From Desulfobacterales bacterium (GTDB lineage Bacteria > Desulfobacterota > Desulfobacteria > Desulfobacterales > JAAELO01), in assembly GCA_024226555.1 (NCBI GenBank), contig JAAELO010000071.1, forward strand, positions 1 to 64,000: a stretch of DNA of 64,000 bases. The letters run 5' to 3'. Both the position numbers and the translations under genes were made by a program. Shown piece by piece: positions 55,805 to 64,000 of the stretch. A model generated the notes under the pieces. The model ran no database searches, had not been told where the DNA came from, and worked only from the letters and a program-made list of their open reading frames with translations. Position 1 is the first letter of the stretch; each line of letters begins with the position of its first letter.

Positions 55805-57229
55805 CTATTCTAATTTATAATGTTTTATTTTCCGCCATAAAGTACTCCTTCCCCATCCTAAAATCCGGGCTGCTTCGGCTTTCTTACCTCTGGTCTTAAT
55901 AAGAGTCTCAAGGATCATTTCTCTTTCAGTTTGTCCCCAGGTCCCTTGTTCCGAAACTTCTTCTTCTATATTTGGAGGAGCATAAGTTACGGTAGCATTG
56001 TTTTCTACCTCTGGAACAGGATCAACAGATTCCTGTTTAAAATAATCAGGTTCCTCCAGCAAATATGCGGGAAGATGTACAGTTTCTATAGTTGGTGTAT
56101 TGGCAATACTTACTGCATATTCAACGATATTTCTTAGTTCCCGGATATTACCTTCATACTTGTAGCTGAGAAGAAGTGTTAAGGCTTTCTTTGAAAATCC
56201 TTTTATGTCTGCCCCAAGCTTTTTTTTATATGTATTGAAAAAGTAGTCTAAAAGCAATCTCACATCTCCCTCTCTTTTTCTAAGGGGTGGCAGATGAATC
56301 CTTGCAACGTTCAATCTGAACAGAAGATCTTTTCGAAATAGTTTATCATTAACCATCTGCTCGAGGTTTCTGTGGGTTGCTGCAATCATTCTCACATTAA
56401 CTTTGAAACCCTTTGTACTTCCAAGGGGGTAAATAATTTTGTCATCAAGAAAAGTTAATAACTTTACCTGAAGTGAGAGGGGAAGGTCTCCAATTTCAGT
56501 TAGAAAAATGGTCCCATTATGGGCAAGTTTGAATCTGCCAGGTTTATTTTCCACAGCTCCGGTAAAAGCCCCTTTCTGATGTCCGAAAAGTTCAGATTCA
56601 AGTAGTGTTTCCGGTAGTGCACCACAGTTTATTTTTATAAATGTGCCTGATGTTCTCTCGGATGTTTGATGCATGGCCTCAGCTACAAGATCTTTTCCTG
56701 TTCCGGTTTCACCTGTAATCAAAACGGATACGTCACTTTGTGCAAGAACAGGAAGTGTCTGGAAAATTTTCTCCATCTGCTCACACCTGCCTATTATATT
56801 TGCAAAACTATAAGCCAGGCTTTTTTTTGTATCTAATTTTTCAGAAGTTCTCATGTCTGATATTGTTTCAATATAGCCTGCTGTTTTCCCATTAATATCA
56901 ATAATTGGCGCTGATGTAATCTGTATTGGAAGAAGCTGCCTGTTGATGTTGATCATATCACTTTTACAGGAGATAGCCCGACCATCTCCATCTATTTTCA
57001 AAACAGGACAATCACTTATGCATGCTGCTCCCCTAAGTATGTTACGGCAGTGTATTCCACGAGCAAGGGATGTGGAATACCCTGACAATGCTTCAAAAGT
57101 TCTGTTCAAAGCAATGACTCTGCGATCAGTATCCAATATTATGACACCAAGGGGAATTTCATTAATCAGATGTATGAAATTTAAGGGATTTGTTAAAAGG
57201 TTATTTATTTGTGGATGAGAAAAATCCAT
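55805..57229 (-). CDS. Sigma-54-dependent activator with PAS domain
   Basis: 474 residues. PAS domain (about 12-125) with a cysteine cluster (HCRNIL, AACISDCPVLK), then an AAA+ domain (about 145-375) with Walker A GETGTGKD, GAFTGA contact loop and the R-finger region, and a C-terminal Fis-type HTH (AEAARILGWGRSTLWRKIKHY). The Walker B reads FLTEIGDLP, with Thr244 where an Asp is usual, and Glu245 retained. Start ATG 57227-57229 (AAGGA upstream). It likely drives the sigma-54 promoter at 54660. PAS cysteines could bind a metal or sense redox state. The Walker B change might impair ATP hydrolysis. Confidence 0.85.
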   Translation of the reverse strand: MDFSHPQINNLLTNPLNFIHLINEIPLGVIILDTDRRVIALNRTFEALSGYSTSLARGIHCRNILRGAACISDCPVLKIDGDGRAISCKSDMININRQLLPIQITSAPIIDINGKTAGYIETISDMRTSEKLDTKKSLAYSFANIIGRCEQMEKIFQTLPVLAQSDVSVLITGETGTGKDLVAEAMHQTSERTSGTFIKINCGALPETLLESELFGHQKGAFTGAVENKPGRFKLAHNGTIFLTEIGDLPLSLQVKLLTFLDDKIIYPLGSTKGFKVNVRMIAATHRNLEQMVNDKLFRKDLLFRLNVARIHLPPLRKREGDVRLLLDYFFNTYKKKLGADIKGFSKKALTLLLSYKYEGNIRELRNIVEYAVSIANTPTIETVHLPAYLLEEPDYFKQESVDPVPEVENNATVTYAPPNIEEEVSEQGTWGQTEREMILETLIKTRGKKAEAARILGWGRSTLWRKIKHYKLE

Positions 57230-57458
57230 ACTGTCCTTCAGATATATTATTTCATAATACACAAAATATGAAGTTTGAATTATTATAGTTTCTTTAAAAT
57301 ACTTATCATCCAGGATGAGTATAATCAAGGAACCTAAATCTCAAATGAAAAACACATCTTTTTTAAGTTATTATGAAGAATCGAATCACAAGAGAACTTA
57401 ATTCTTAAATTCAGTGCCAGTTATTTGTTAAAACTAAAGAGATCTTCAAGGCATTGAT

Positions 57459-57587
57459 TATAGGGAACCTCGAATAACAGCATTTTGACCGAACTACTGC
57501 AAAAAGAACTGTTGTAAAATAGCCTCGTTATTTTTTTCTCATCTTTGTAATTTCAATCAAAATTCTAATTTTTAGAGGTTCCCTATA
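57459..57587 (-). mobile_element. MITE copy 4 with TATA target duplication
   Basis: The core at 57463-57583 (121 bp) runs from GGGAACCTCGAATAA to TTTTTAGAGGTTCCC, flanked by TATA at 57459-57462 and 57584-57587. It lies in the divergent gap between the activator and sulP genes, so it could affect their promoters. The remainder of this 620-bp gap is A+T-rich, with a long T/C tract near 57650. Confidence 0.85.
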
Positions 57588-57849
57588 GATAAGTCATTGA
57601 TAATTGAGAATTTAGGAATGGGATTATTTTTATGTTTTTCAACGATTCTCCTTTTTTTTTCCCCCTTTTTTTTATATATTGACTCGTTCTGATTGTAACA
57701 TCCTTTTATAAGGGGAAATTTTTTTTCAGAATTTATGTTGTTGTTTTTATTAAGAATTCAAAACACACAGAACAGATGTGTTTTAATTATAAAGTTTAAA
57801 AGTTTGTAAGTTTTAAAATTTTAATTATTTTGAGGGGAGAAAAAACACA

Positions 57850-60003
57850 ATGTTAGCTAAAATTTTTCCGTTCTTGCTGTGGTTTAAAGATTACTCCACA
57901 GACAAAGCAAGGACAGATCTCGTTGCCGGTATTACTGTGGCAATGGTATTAATTCCACAATCGATGGCATATGCCCAGTTAGCTGGTCTTCCAGCTTATT
58001 ATGGTCTATATGCTGCATTTTTGCCGCCGATGGTGGCTTCACTATTTGGTTCAAGCAGGCAACTTGCGACCGGACCCGTTGCAGTTGTTTCGCTTTTGTC
58101 CGCAGCATCTCTTGAACCTCTCGCAACAGCGGGTGGTGAAGCCTTTATAGCATATTCAATCATTCTTGCCCTAACTGTTGGTATCTTCCAGTTTTTTCTG
58201 GGTGTTTTCAAGTTAGGGCTTGTTGTTAACCTTTTATCACATCCTGTTATTAACGGGTTTACAAATGCAGCCGCAATTGTAATTGCATCTTCACAGTTTT
58301 CAAAACTGTTTGGAGTATCAGTTGATAAAGCCACCCATCATTATGAGACAATCATTAATGTATGTAAGTCAGCATTCCACTACACACACTGGCCAACTCT
58401 GGGTATGGGTGTTCTTGCGATACTGATAATGGTTGTACTAAAAAGGGTTAATCCAAAAATACCAAATGTTCTTGTGGCTGTTCTTGTGACAACTCTTCTT
58501 TCCTGGGGATTAAATTTTAATAATGATAAAATAATTACCCTTGAAAACATTAAATCTCCTGAAATAGTTGCTACAATAAATAGTTTCAATCAGGACATAA
58601 ACAGTATTGAATCTTTAAGTGACAAAAGGGCTATTCTTAATCAAAATCTTAAAAAAGAGAAAGAAATAGTCGCAGAGCATCATGGGGTTAAAACAGTTAA
58701 ACTTGCAGATTTGGAACATGAATTATCAACAATTCAGATTCAAATTGATGCAAAGAAAAAAGCGGCCCATGAAAAGCGTGAAAGTTTGAGACTTACACAT
58801 TTTTCAATTGCAAATGATGCCAGTGAAAAACCTGATTTTTCTATTCGCACTGAAACCAATGTGGGTGATGGAAGAAAATGGAGAATCAGTATTGGTAACA
58901 AGGTTGTAAAGACTGATAAAATCAAAATGGTTGGAGCTGGTGCTGTTGTTGGAACTATCCCCGATGGCCTTGCTCCTTTTATTATTCCAAAAGCGCCTGG
59001 TGAAATAGGGTATTTTGGTGCTTTCCTTCAACTTTTACCCATTGCAATTCTAATCTCATTATTAGGTTTTATGGAAGCTATTGCAATTGCAAAATCAATG
59101 GCTGCAAAAACTGGTCAGAAACTTGATCCTAATCAGGAACTAATAGGTCAGGGACTTGCAAACATTATTGGTTCTTTTGGTCAAAGTTATGCTGTTTCCG
59201 GATCATTTTCCAGATCTTCGGTCAACTTACAAGCCAATGCAGTAAGTGGAATTTCATCTGTTGTTACTAGTTTAGTTGTTGCTATTACACTGATTTTCTT
59301 TACACCACTTCTATATCATCTACCTCAGGCTGTTCTTGCAGCTGTAATTATGATGGCTGTTATTGGGCTTGTTAATGTTAGTGGTTTTGTTCATGCCTTT
59401 AAAGCAAAGAGATCAGATGGTATTATTTCTGTTATCTCTTTTGTTTGTACTCTTTATTTCGCCCCACACCTTGGAGATGGAATCTTTGTAGGTGTTGGTC
59501 TTACTTTTGGTGTGTTTATTTTCAAAAATCTTCGTCCAAGAGTTGCTTTCCTTTCAAGGTCAAAGGATGAATCTTTAAAGATTGCTCTAAAATCCGGTCT
59601 TAAGGAATGTGATCATATTGCTGTTGTTAGATTTGATGGATCATTAATCTTTACAAATGCAACATACCTTGAAGACAGAGTTCTTGAGCATATTGCAGAG
59701 ATGAAAGAGCTTCGTGCTGTTCTTGTTGAATCAAGTGGTATAAATGATCTTGATGCTTCAGGAGAAGATGCTCTATCTGTTCTTGTTGATACCGTTCGTG
59801 ACAGTGACAGAGATATCTATTTCTGCGGTGTAAAAGAGGAGGTTCTTAGTGTTATGGAAAGAACACACCTTCTTGAAAAAATTGGTGAAGAGAATATCTT
59901 CCCTGATAGCGAAGAAGCACTTCATAAAATTAAAAATATTATCCATGGTAAAGGACAGTGTCAGTCTTGTCCTCTAAAGGATTTTATACCTCTTGAAGCT
60001 TAA
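57850..60003 (+). CDS. SulP-family anion permease with an unusual soluble insert and STAS domain
   Basis: 717 residues. The first half has the SulP signature (LIPQSMAYAQLAGLP, the YGLYAAFLPP segment, and NAAAIVI helix). Between about residues 224 and 367 there is a charged, partly coiled-coil insertion (Glu/Lys/Gln-rich helices then a soluble strand region), after which the usual GTIPDGLAPF transmembrane core resumes. C-terminal STAS domain (about 585-700) and a short Cys-containing tail (CQSCPL). It transports sulfate or a related anion. SD GAGGGGAG is about 9 bases before the ATG. It is divergent from the sigma-54 activator and ends at a terminator. Confidence 0.85.
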   Translation: MLAKIFPFLLWFKDYSTDKARTDLVAGITVAMVLIPQSMAYAQLAGLPAYYGLYAAFLPPMVASLFGSSRQLATGPVAVVSLLSAASLEPLATAGGEAFIAYSIILALTVGIFQFFLGVFKLGLVVNLLSHPVINGFTNAAAIVIASSQFSKLFGVSVDKATHHYETIINVCKSAFHYTHWPTLGMGVLAILIMVVLKRVNPKIPNVLVAVLVTTLLSWGLNFNNDKIITLENIKSPEIVATINSFNQDINSIESLSDKRAILNQNLKKEKEIVAEHHGVKTVKLADLEHELSTIQIQIDAKKKAAHEKRESLRLTHFSIANDASEKPDFSIRTETNVGDGRKWRISIGNKVVKTDKIKMVGAGAVVGTIPDGLAPFIIPKAPGEIGYFGAFLQLLPIAILISLLGFMEAIAIAKSMAAKTGQKLDPNQELIGQGLANIIGSFGQSYAVSGSFSRSSVNLQANAVSGISSVVTSLVVAITLIFFTPLLYHLPQAVLAAVIMMAVIGLVNVSGFVHAFKAKRSDGIISVISFVCTLYFAPHLGDGIFVGVGLTFGVFIFKNLRPRVAFLSRSKDESLKIALKSGLKECDHIAVVRFDGSLIFTNATYLEDRVLEHIAEMKELRAVLVESSGINDLDASGEDALSVLVDTVRDSDRDIYFCGVKEEVLSVMERTHLLEKIGEENIFPDSEEALHKIKNIIHGKGQCQSCPLKDFIPLEA

Positions 60004-60026
60004 GAGTTATTAAAAAAAGAATTTAG

Positions 60027-60063
60027 AAAGAGCCCTTCATTAATTTGAAGGGCTCTTTTTTTG
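60027..60063. terminator. Terminator between convergent sulP and lysC
   Basis: AAAGAGCCCTTCA with TTGAAGGGCTCTTT forms a long stem, followed by seven T residues on the plus strand. It may serve both convergent genes. Confidence 0.85.
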
Positions 60064-60117
60064 TTCATTCTACTTCTGATATTCATTTTTAATCCAAGCT
60101 GCTTTGCCATTCTCTGT

Positions 60118-61335
60118 TTATTCTGTTTTCTCCTCAACAAATTTTTCATGACAAAGTTTGACAGCTTGTTTGAGCTTTCCCCTTGGAACAAGAAATGAAA
60201 TTCTAAATGAGGTTGTCGAAAAACCTCCGATCTTTATCCCTTCATTCTTAAGAAGGTTCATAATTTCCAATAATATTAGATTGTCGACATTTAAGCCGTC
60301 ACCAATAAGCGAGATAGCTGAGTATTCATTATCAAATCTGATGTTATCACCAAACTCATCTTCAAGAGAGTTTTGCACCTTTTCCCATGAATATATATTG
60401 CCGGAAGATACAACAAAAGAAGCTCTCGATGGAAATTGTTGTTCCAATGCTTCAGCTGTATGAAGTTCTTTTATTGAAATATTTTGCTCTTCAAAGATTT
60501 TTAAAGTTCTGTAGAAGTATTTGAGGGAATCTTCACCGCTGATTCTAACCCTTGTTATCTTCTCTTCGGAAACTACAGATTTTACCCCTTTGACAGTTCC
60601 CTTTTCAATGCGCCTGATTACAGTTTCTTTCTTTCGGTCAAAGGTTGATCTTGCATAGATTGCAATCTGTTTTGCTTTGGCAAACTCAACAGCCTGGGCA
60701 TTTAAAACTTTTGCACCAGCATTGCTCATCTCCTGCATAACCTGATAGGATATTTCAGGTAGATGTTGCGCATTTTTAATCATAGACGGATCTGTGGAAT
60801 AGACTCCATCCACATCGGAATATATTTCACACCTGTCAGCATTAAGTGCTGCTGCTAAGGCAACTGCTGTGGTATCTGAACCACCCCTGCCAAGTGTTGT
60901 TATATCTCTTCTGTAGCTAACTCCCTGAAAACCACCTACAACAACAACTTTTCCTTTTGCCATCTCATCCTGAACTCTGAAGGGTCTAACTTCAATAACT
61001 CTTGCATTGTTGTGTCTGTCATTTGTAATAATTCCACATTGTGAACCGGTTAAGGAAACAGCTGGAACTCCTAATTCTTTTAAAGCCATGCATAGAAGCG
61101 ACATTGTTATCCGCTCACCGGTACTTAAGAGCATATCCATCTCTCTTCCCGAGGCATTTTTTGTGATTTCACCAGCCATACCAACAAGGGAATCTGTTGT
61201 CTTGCCCATGGCAGAGACAACAACAGCAATGTTGATACCGGATTTTTTTGTTTCAGCAACAAGCTTAGCTATTCTTTTAATTTTTTCAATATCTGCAACA
61301 CTGCTACCACCAAACTTTTGTACAATGCAATTCAT
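60118..61335 (-). CDS. lysC: Aspartate kinase
   Basis: 405 residues. The kinase domain (about 1-245) has [35 protein letters not shown] and [22 protein letters not shown]. Two ACT domains (about 265-400) follow. It phosphorylates aspartate, the first step of Lys, Thr and Met synthesis, and is normally feedback-inhibited through the ACT domains. A single gene on its strand; the upstream neighbour ends in a MITE (copy 5). Confidence 0.95.
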   Translation of the reverse strand: MNCIVQKFGGSSVADIEKIKRIAKLVAETKKSGINIAVVVSAMGKTTDSLVGMAGEITKNASGREMDMLLSTGERITMSLLCMALKELGVPAVSLTGSQCGIITNDRHNNARVIEVRPFRVQDEMAKGKVVVVGGFQGVSYRRDITTLGRGGSDTTAVALAAALNADRCEIYSDVDGVYSTDPSMIKNAQHLPEISYQVMQEMSNAGAKVLNAQAVEFAKAKQIAIYARSTFDRKKETVIRRIEKGTVKGVKSVVSEEKITRVRISGEDSLKYFYRTLKIFEEQNISIKELHTAEALEQQFPSRASFVVSSGNIYSWEKVQNSLEDEFGDNIRFDNEYSAISLIGDGLNVDNLILLEIMNLLKNEGIKIGGFSTTSFRISFLVPRGKLKQAVKLCHEKFVEEKTE

Positions 61336-61371
61336 AGGATTCCCTTTTCCTTTATCTTTATTTCTTATCTT

Positions 61372-61509
61372 TATCGGGAATCTCTAATAACCGCCTTTTA
61401 ACCGAACTACTGCGTTATTACGAAAAAAAAACTGTTGTAAAATCAGCTCGTTATTTTTTCTAATGCCTTGCATTTCAATCAAAATTCTAATTATTAGAGG
61501 TTCCCTATC
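61372..61509 (-). mobile_element. MITE copy 5 with TATC target duplication
   Basis: The core at 61376-61505 (130 bp), GGGAATCTCTAATAA to TTATTAGAGGTTCCC, is flanked by TATC at 61372-61375 and 61506-61509. It lies between lysC and the lipoprotein gene at 61505, whose stop codon straddles the element's edge. Confidence 0.85.
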
Positions 61510-61927
61510 CTTTATCCCTTAGAATTCTGTATTTTATTTCTGAAGGATTTACACTCATAACCTGAATAAGTAGAGATTCAAACCTGAAAACACAGGGCTT
61601 TTTTAATATTATTATATGTTTTTCTTTTGCAATGGGTTTTGCATTACTACATTTATAATTTTCTGATTCAAGCAGAATGTTTTTACCTGTTACATTTTTG
61701 TAGACCAGATCAATCCTTAAGCAATCAAGCAATTTATGTTTAGTAATACCATTACTCTGTTCAAATTTTTTATGTGTCATTGAGAACATCGTTCCACCTT
61801 TTTTAACAACCTTTATCTTACCAGATGGGAAATCTTTAAAAACAGATGAGATATATGGTTTATTTACAACCTTTGATGAACAGGAAACAAGGAAAACCAT
61901 TGTGATAAAAATCAGTATATTTTTCAT
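61505..61927 (-). CDS. Small lipoprotein, 3' end at a MITE junction
   Basis: 140 residues with a lipoprotein signal peptide (lipobox LVSC, about residue 16) and a soluble part of mixed beta character. No family recognised. It overlaps the upstream phosphoesterase stop by four bases (ATGA). The TAG stop is plus-strand 61505-61507, with one base from the end of MITE copy 5 and two from its target duplication. So the C-terminus may have been shortened or altered by insertion. SD GGAG lies in the preceding gene. Confidence 0.65.
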   Translation of the reverse strand: MKNILIFITMVFLVSCSSKVVNKPYISSVFKDFPSGKIKVVKKGGTMFSMTHKKFEQSNGITKHKLLDCLRIDLVYKNVTGKNILLESENYKCSNAKPIAKEKHIIILKKPCVFRFESLLIQVMSVNPSEIKYRILRDKG

Positions 61928-62436
61928 TTATGCTCCGGATGCGGGGGTAGTTCAATTCTTTCTATATCGAAAGACTCTGTATTTATTATACAAAAGCCAG
62001 GGGAACCGTCTTTTCCCATAACTTCACCGGGATTTAAGAGTAATGTTTCTCCAACTTTACTCTTGTAAAATTTATGGGTATGACCAAAACAAACTACATT
62101 GTACTTATTAGTAGCAGCAAGGCCCTCTGCAATATCTTTGTAATGGGTAAAACATATCGATATTCCATTAATTTCTATTTCACCTTTTATCCCGTGAAGT
62201 TTTATATTATTTGATTCAGCTAATGACATTTGGGTTGCACTGAAATGGTCCCCGTCATTATTACCAAAAACTCCATGGACCGGAATAGAAGCTTTATCAA
62301 GCTCTTTTAACATAAATGGAGAGATGAAATCACCGCAATGTATTATCAAATTACATTTTTTTTGGACTATTATTTTTATGGCTTTTCTTAAATTCCAGAT
62401 GTTATCATGGGAATCGCTAATAACAGCTATTTGCAT
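61924..62436 (-). CDS. YfcE/MJ0936-type metallophosphoesterase
   Basis: 170 residues with the calcineurin-like metal ligands: ISDSHDN, IHCGDF, FGNNDGD, and the FGHTHKFY at the C-terminal side. All motifs are intact. Such enzymes are manganese-dependent phosphodiesterases of broad substrate. Translationally coupled to the lipoprotein downstream (4-bp overlap). Confidence 0.9.
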   Translation of the reverse strand: MQIAVISDSHDNIWNLRKAIKIIVQKKCNLIIHCGDFISPFMLKELDKASIPVHGVFGNNDGDHFSATQMSLAESNNIKLHGIKGEIEINGISICFTHYKDIAEGLAATNKYNVVCFGHTHKFYKSKVGETLLLNPGEVMGKDGSPGFCIINTESFDIERIELPPHPEHK

Positions 62437-62650
62437 TTTGATCTTACTCCAGATTTTGTTTATTTTTCACAATAGTTTTTTATCATTAAATTAGCAGGGA
62501 AAACAAGTGTATTAGGATTATCAAATCAAAAATTTTCGAAAACATTATTGACTCTTTTAATGATATAACTGATTATTAATAATACAAAATACTATTACTA
62601 ACATAGTTAAACATCCATTAAAATACAGATTAATACCTATAAGGTTAATC

Positions 62651-63337
62651 ATGGAAACAGTTGATCAGATTAGAACAGTTTTCAAAAATGCAGAGACATT
62701 CAGAGTATTTCTATCAAAGCAAAATATTAAATTAGAAGAAAAATACGGATTTACACCTGAAAATACACACTTTTCTGAAGGTGGATGCTCTGATGAAATA
62801 AATGAACCCGAGCTCCTCCTTATGGAACAATACTGGGGAGAAAGATTTAAATTTGGAGGATTGGCAGGATATTGCCATGGCGGTCGATCCGGTTTAACAG
62901 CGTTTTCACATCACGTTCCTGAATCACATGGAAAAAAAAATTTAATAATTCTTTCCGGACCTCATATTGGTTTTCATGAAGGTACGTGGGGAAAAGTTAT
63001 TAGAGTAGGGCATGATAAACTAACATCTTCATGCGGTTCAATCGATGCAATAATAAATGAAGGGTATGAAAATATTGTAAATAAAGAAAAGGAGATGTTG
63101 GATTTGCAGCAACATTTGGTTGAGCAACTTTTAATACCTTACCTTGAAGATTGTGATAAACCTAATATACTTGATGCGACAAGGTTTTTAATGGCTAAAA
63201 TTGATACAGATTTGCTTAATATAGTTAAGGATTTAAAAAAACAATTTAAAGGTAAGATTATTTTGATAACCGGAATTATTATTAACACTGAAAAGGAGAA
63301 CTATTTTAATCGTTCAACCGTAGAGATATTTGAGTAA
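62651..63337 (+). CDS. LCIB-family (theta-type) carbonic anhydrase-like protein
   Basis: 228 residues. The pattern resembles limiting-CO2-inducible protein B: GGCSDEINEPE (Cys46, Asp48), FGGLAGYCHGGRSG, FSHHVPE, LILSGPHIG, and SSCGSIDAI. The Cys, Asp, His and second Cys are candidate zinc and catalytic residues, and the Arg of GGRSG is also kept. LCIB-type enzymes interconvert CO2 and bicarbonate. The C-terminal 90 residues are helical, typical of the family. SD AAGG is 7 bases before the ATG. It is a single gene; a gamma-type homologue lies at 14000. Confidence 0.8.
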   Translation: METVDQIRTVFKNAETFRVFLSKQNIKLEEKYGFTPENTHFSEGGCSDEINEPELLLMEQYWGERFKFGGLAGYCHGGRSGLTAFSHHVPESHGKKNLIILSGPHIGFHEGTWGKVIRVGHDKLTSSCGSIDAIINEGYENIVNKEKEMLDLQQHLVEQLLIPYLEDCDKPNILDATRFLMAKIDTDLLNIVKDLKKQFKGKIILITGIIINTEKENYFNRSTVEIFE

Positions 63338-63543
63338 CATCTGTCCAATTTGTAATACAGCCTCTAAATTATAAAATCTGGTCTAAGATTGATTTAGATA
63401 ATCACATTTTTATTACAGACAGGCTGTGTTATTATAAATAAAGGGAATCTTTAAATTTATATATGACATTGTGAACAGTTATTCCGAATCTATTTTTTTT
63501 TAGAAATCTATATCTTGCTAATTGACACAAATTAGGAATCGAT

Positions 63544-64000
63544 ATGAAAAATATACTATTAATATTCTCTATTCTTATAATACTTACAACATATTGTTGT
63601 GCAGGAGAAAAAGTAACTATTACTACAAACGATTACGCCCCCTATACCTCTACAAAGAATAATGGTTCTGGGTTTATACTGGATATTGTTCGAAAGACCT
63701 TTAAGGAAGTTGGTGTCGAAGTTGTTTATGAATTTTACCCCTGGAAGAGATGCGAATTTTATGTTGAACATGGAAAGGCTTTTGCAACAACACCATATTT
63801 CAAAACAGAGGAGCGTATAAAAAAATACAATTTTTCTGAACCAATTATTTATTCTTACAACAGAATTTTTTACAATAAAGAAAAGTTTCCAAATGGATAT
63901 GAATGGAATAAGATTGAAGATTTCAAAAATTATGAAATAGGTGGTATTCTTGGGTATTGGTATATACCTGAATTTAAGCGTGCAGGACTTTCAGTTTTCT
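63544..64000 (+). CDS. Amino-acid-type periplasmic solute-binding protein, N-terminal part
   Basis: An ATG at 63544 (AGGA six bases upstream) opens a frame of about 152 codons that continues past the window. A signal peptide (about residues 1-22) is followed by VTITTNDYAPYTS, a GSGFILDIVRK segment, PWKRCEFYVEHGKAFATTPYF and IPEFKRAGLS, the pattern of solute-binding protein family 3 (polar amino acid type). Could feed an ABC transporter or act as a sensor-type binding protein. The end is missing. Confidence 0.75.
   Translation, partial: MKNILLIFSILIILTTYCCAGEKVTITTNDYAPYTSTKNNGSGFILDIVRKTFKEVGVEVVYEFYPWKRCEFYVEHGKAFATTPYFKTEERIKKYNFSEPIIYSYNRIFYNKEKFPNGYEWNKIEDFKNYEIGGILGYWYIPEFKRAGLSVF

Noticed and set aside
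57640-57680. Long T/C tract upstream of sulP as a regulatory element
   Set aside because: No paired stem or known motif; it could be simple low-complexity sequence.
57677-57705. Sigma-70 promoter (TTGACT...TATAAG) before sulP
   Set aside because: The spacer between the two boxes is about 21-22 bp, too long for a good promoter.

Overview
The window is A+T-rich DNA from a Gram-negative bacterium. It encodes an O-antigen-ligase-type membrane protein, outer-membrane beta-barrel candidates, many lipoproteins with lipoboxes, alpha-2-macroglobulins and penicillin-binding protein 1C. Good Shine-Dalgarno sequences are common, and several genes only make sense when started at TTG or GTG. A sigma-54 activator, a matching -24/-12 promoter, HD-GYP and PilZ proteins, and hybrid regulators with a cytidylate-kinase-like head and a receiver tail suggest a Desulfobacterota-type relative. 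This is inference: there is no rRNA or universal marker in the window to settle the taxonomy.

Layout. 1-8.2 kb: the end of an ABC-type solute-binding protein, then secreted or lipoprotein genes (M23 peptidase, phospholipase-A2-like protein) and a minus-strand set of beta-barrel, MuiA-like protein and WGR-like protein. 8.5-15.6 kb: a double-receiver HD-GYP phosphodiesterase, a deletion-scarred methylenetetrahydrofolate-reductase-like pseudogene, a YoaP-type acetyltransferase, a sodium symporter, a Lys/Ala-tailed lipoprotein, a gamma-carbonic-anhydrase-like protein and a PilZ protein. 15.7-24.7 kb (minus): an envelope operon of O-antigen ligase, two alpha/beta hydrolases and a lipoprotein alpha-2-macroglobulin. 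24.9-28.2 kb: pta and ackA. 28.7-39.6 kb (plus): a giant membrane-anchored alpha-2-macroglobulin followed by pbpC and a small membrane protein. 39.7-42.5 kb: a beta-helix protein and a DUF2520-type dehydrogenase. 42.5-44.1 kb: a 1.6-kb non-coding stretch with several inverted repeats. 44.1-47.1 kb: a secreted protein, an orphan fatty-acyl-AMP ligase and a C39-like papain-fold protein. 47.3-60.0 kb: a signalling and anion-transport block. 60.1-64 kb: lysC, a lipoprotein, a phosphoesterase, an LCIB-type carbonic anhydrase and the start of a second solute-binding protein.

The most system-like region is 47.3-60.0 kb. A sigma-54 activator with a PAS domain is followed on the same strand by a NifX-like protein with a receiver protein, two tandem cytidylate-kinase-like/receiver hybrids, a membrane histidine kinase, a stand-alone receiver, a short histidine-kinase-like protein without a recognisable ATPase domain, and an SLC13 permease. 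A SulP permease with an unusual soluble insertion is divergent. A near-consensus sigma-54 promoter lies just upstream of the first hybrid, so the activator probably drives at least the hybrid-kinase-permease operon. I infer an anion-responsive phosphorelay.

A family of short palindromic elements (about 121-130 bp) is scattered through the window. Four intact copies have matching terminal inverted repeats and their own 4-bp target duplications of the form TAnn. One is degenerate, and a sixth element shares only the terminal core. This is a MITE family with no transposase in view. Three of the five copies sit in or beside the signalling/transport block.
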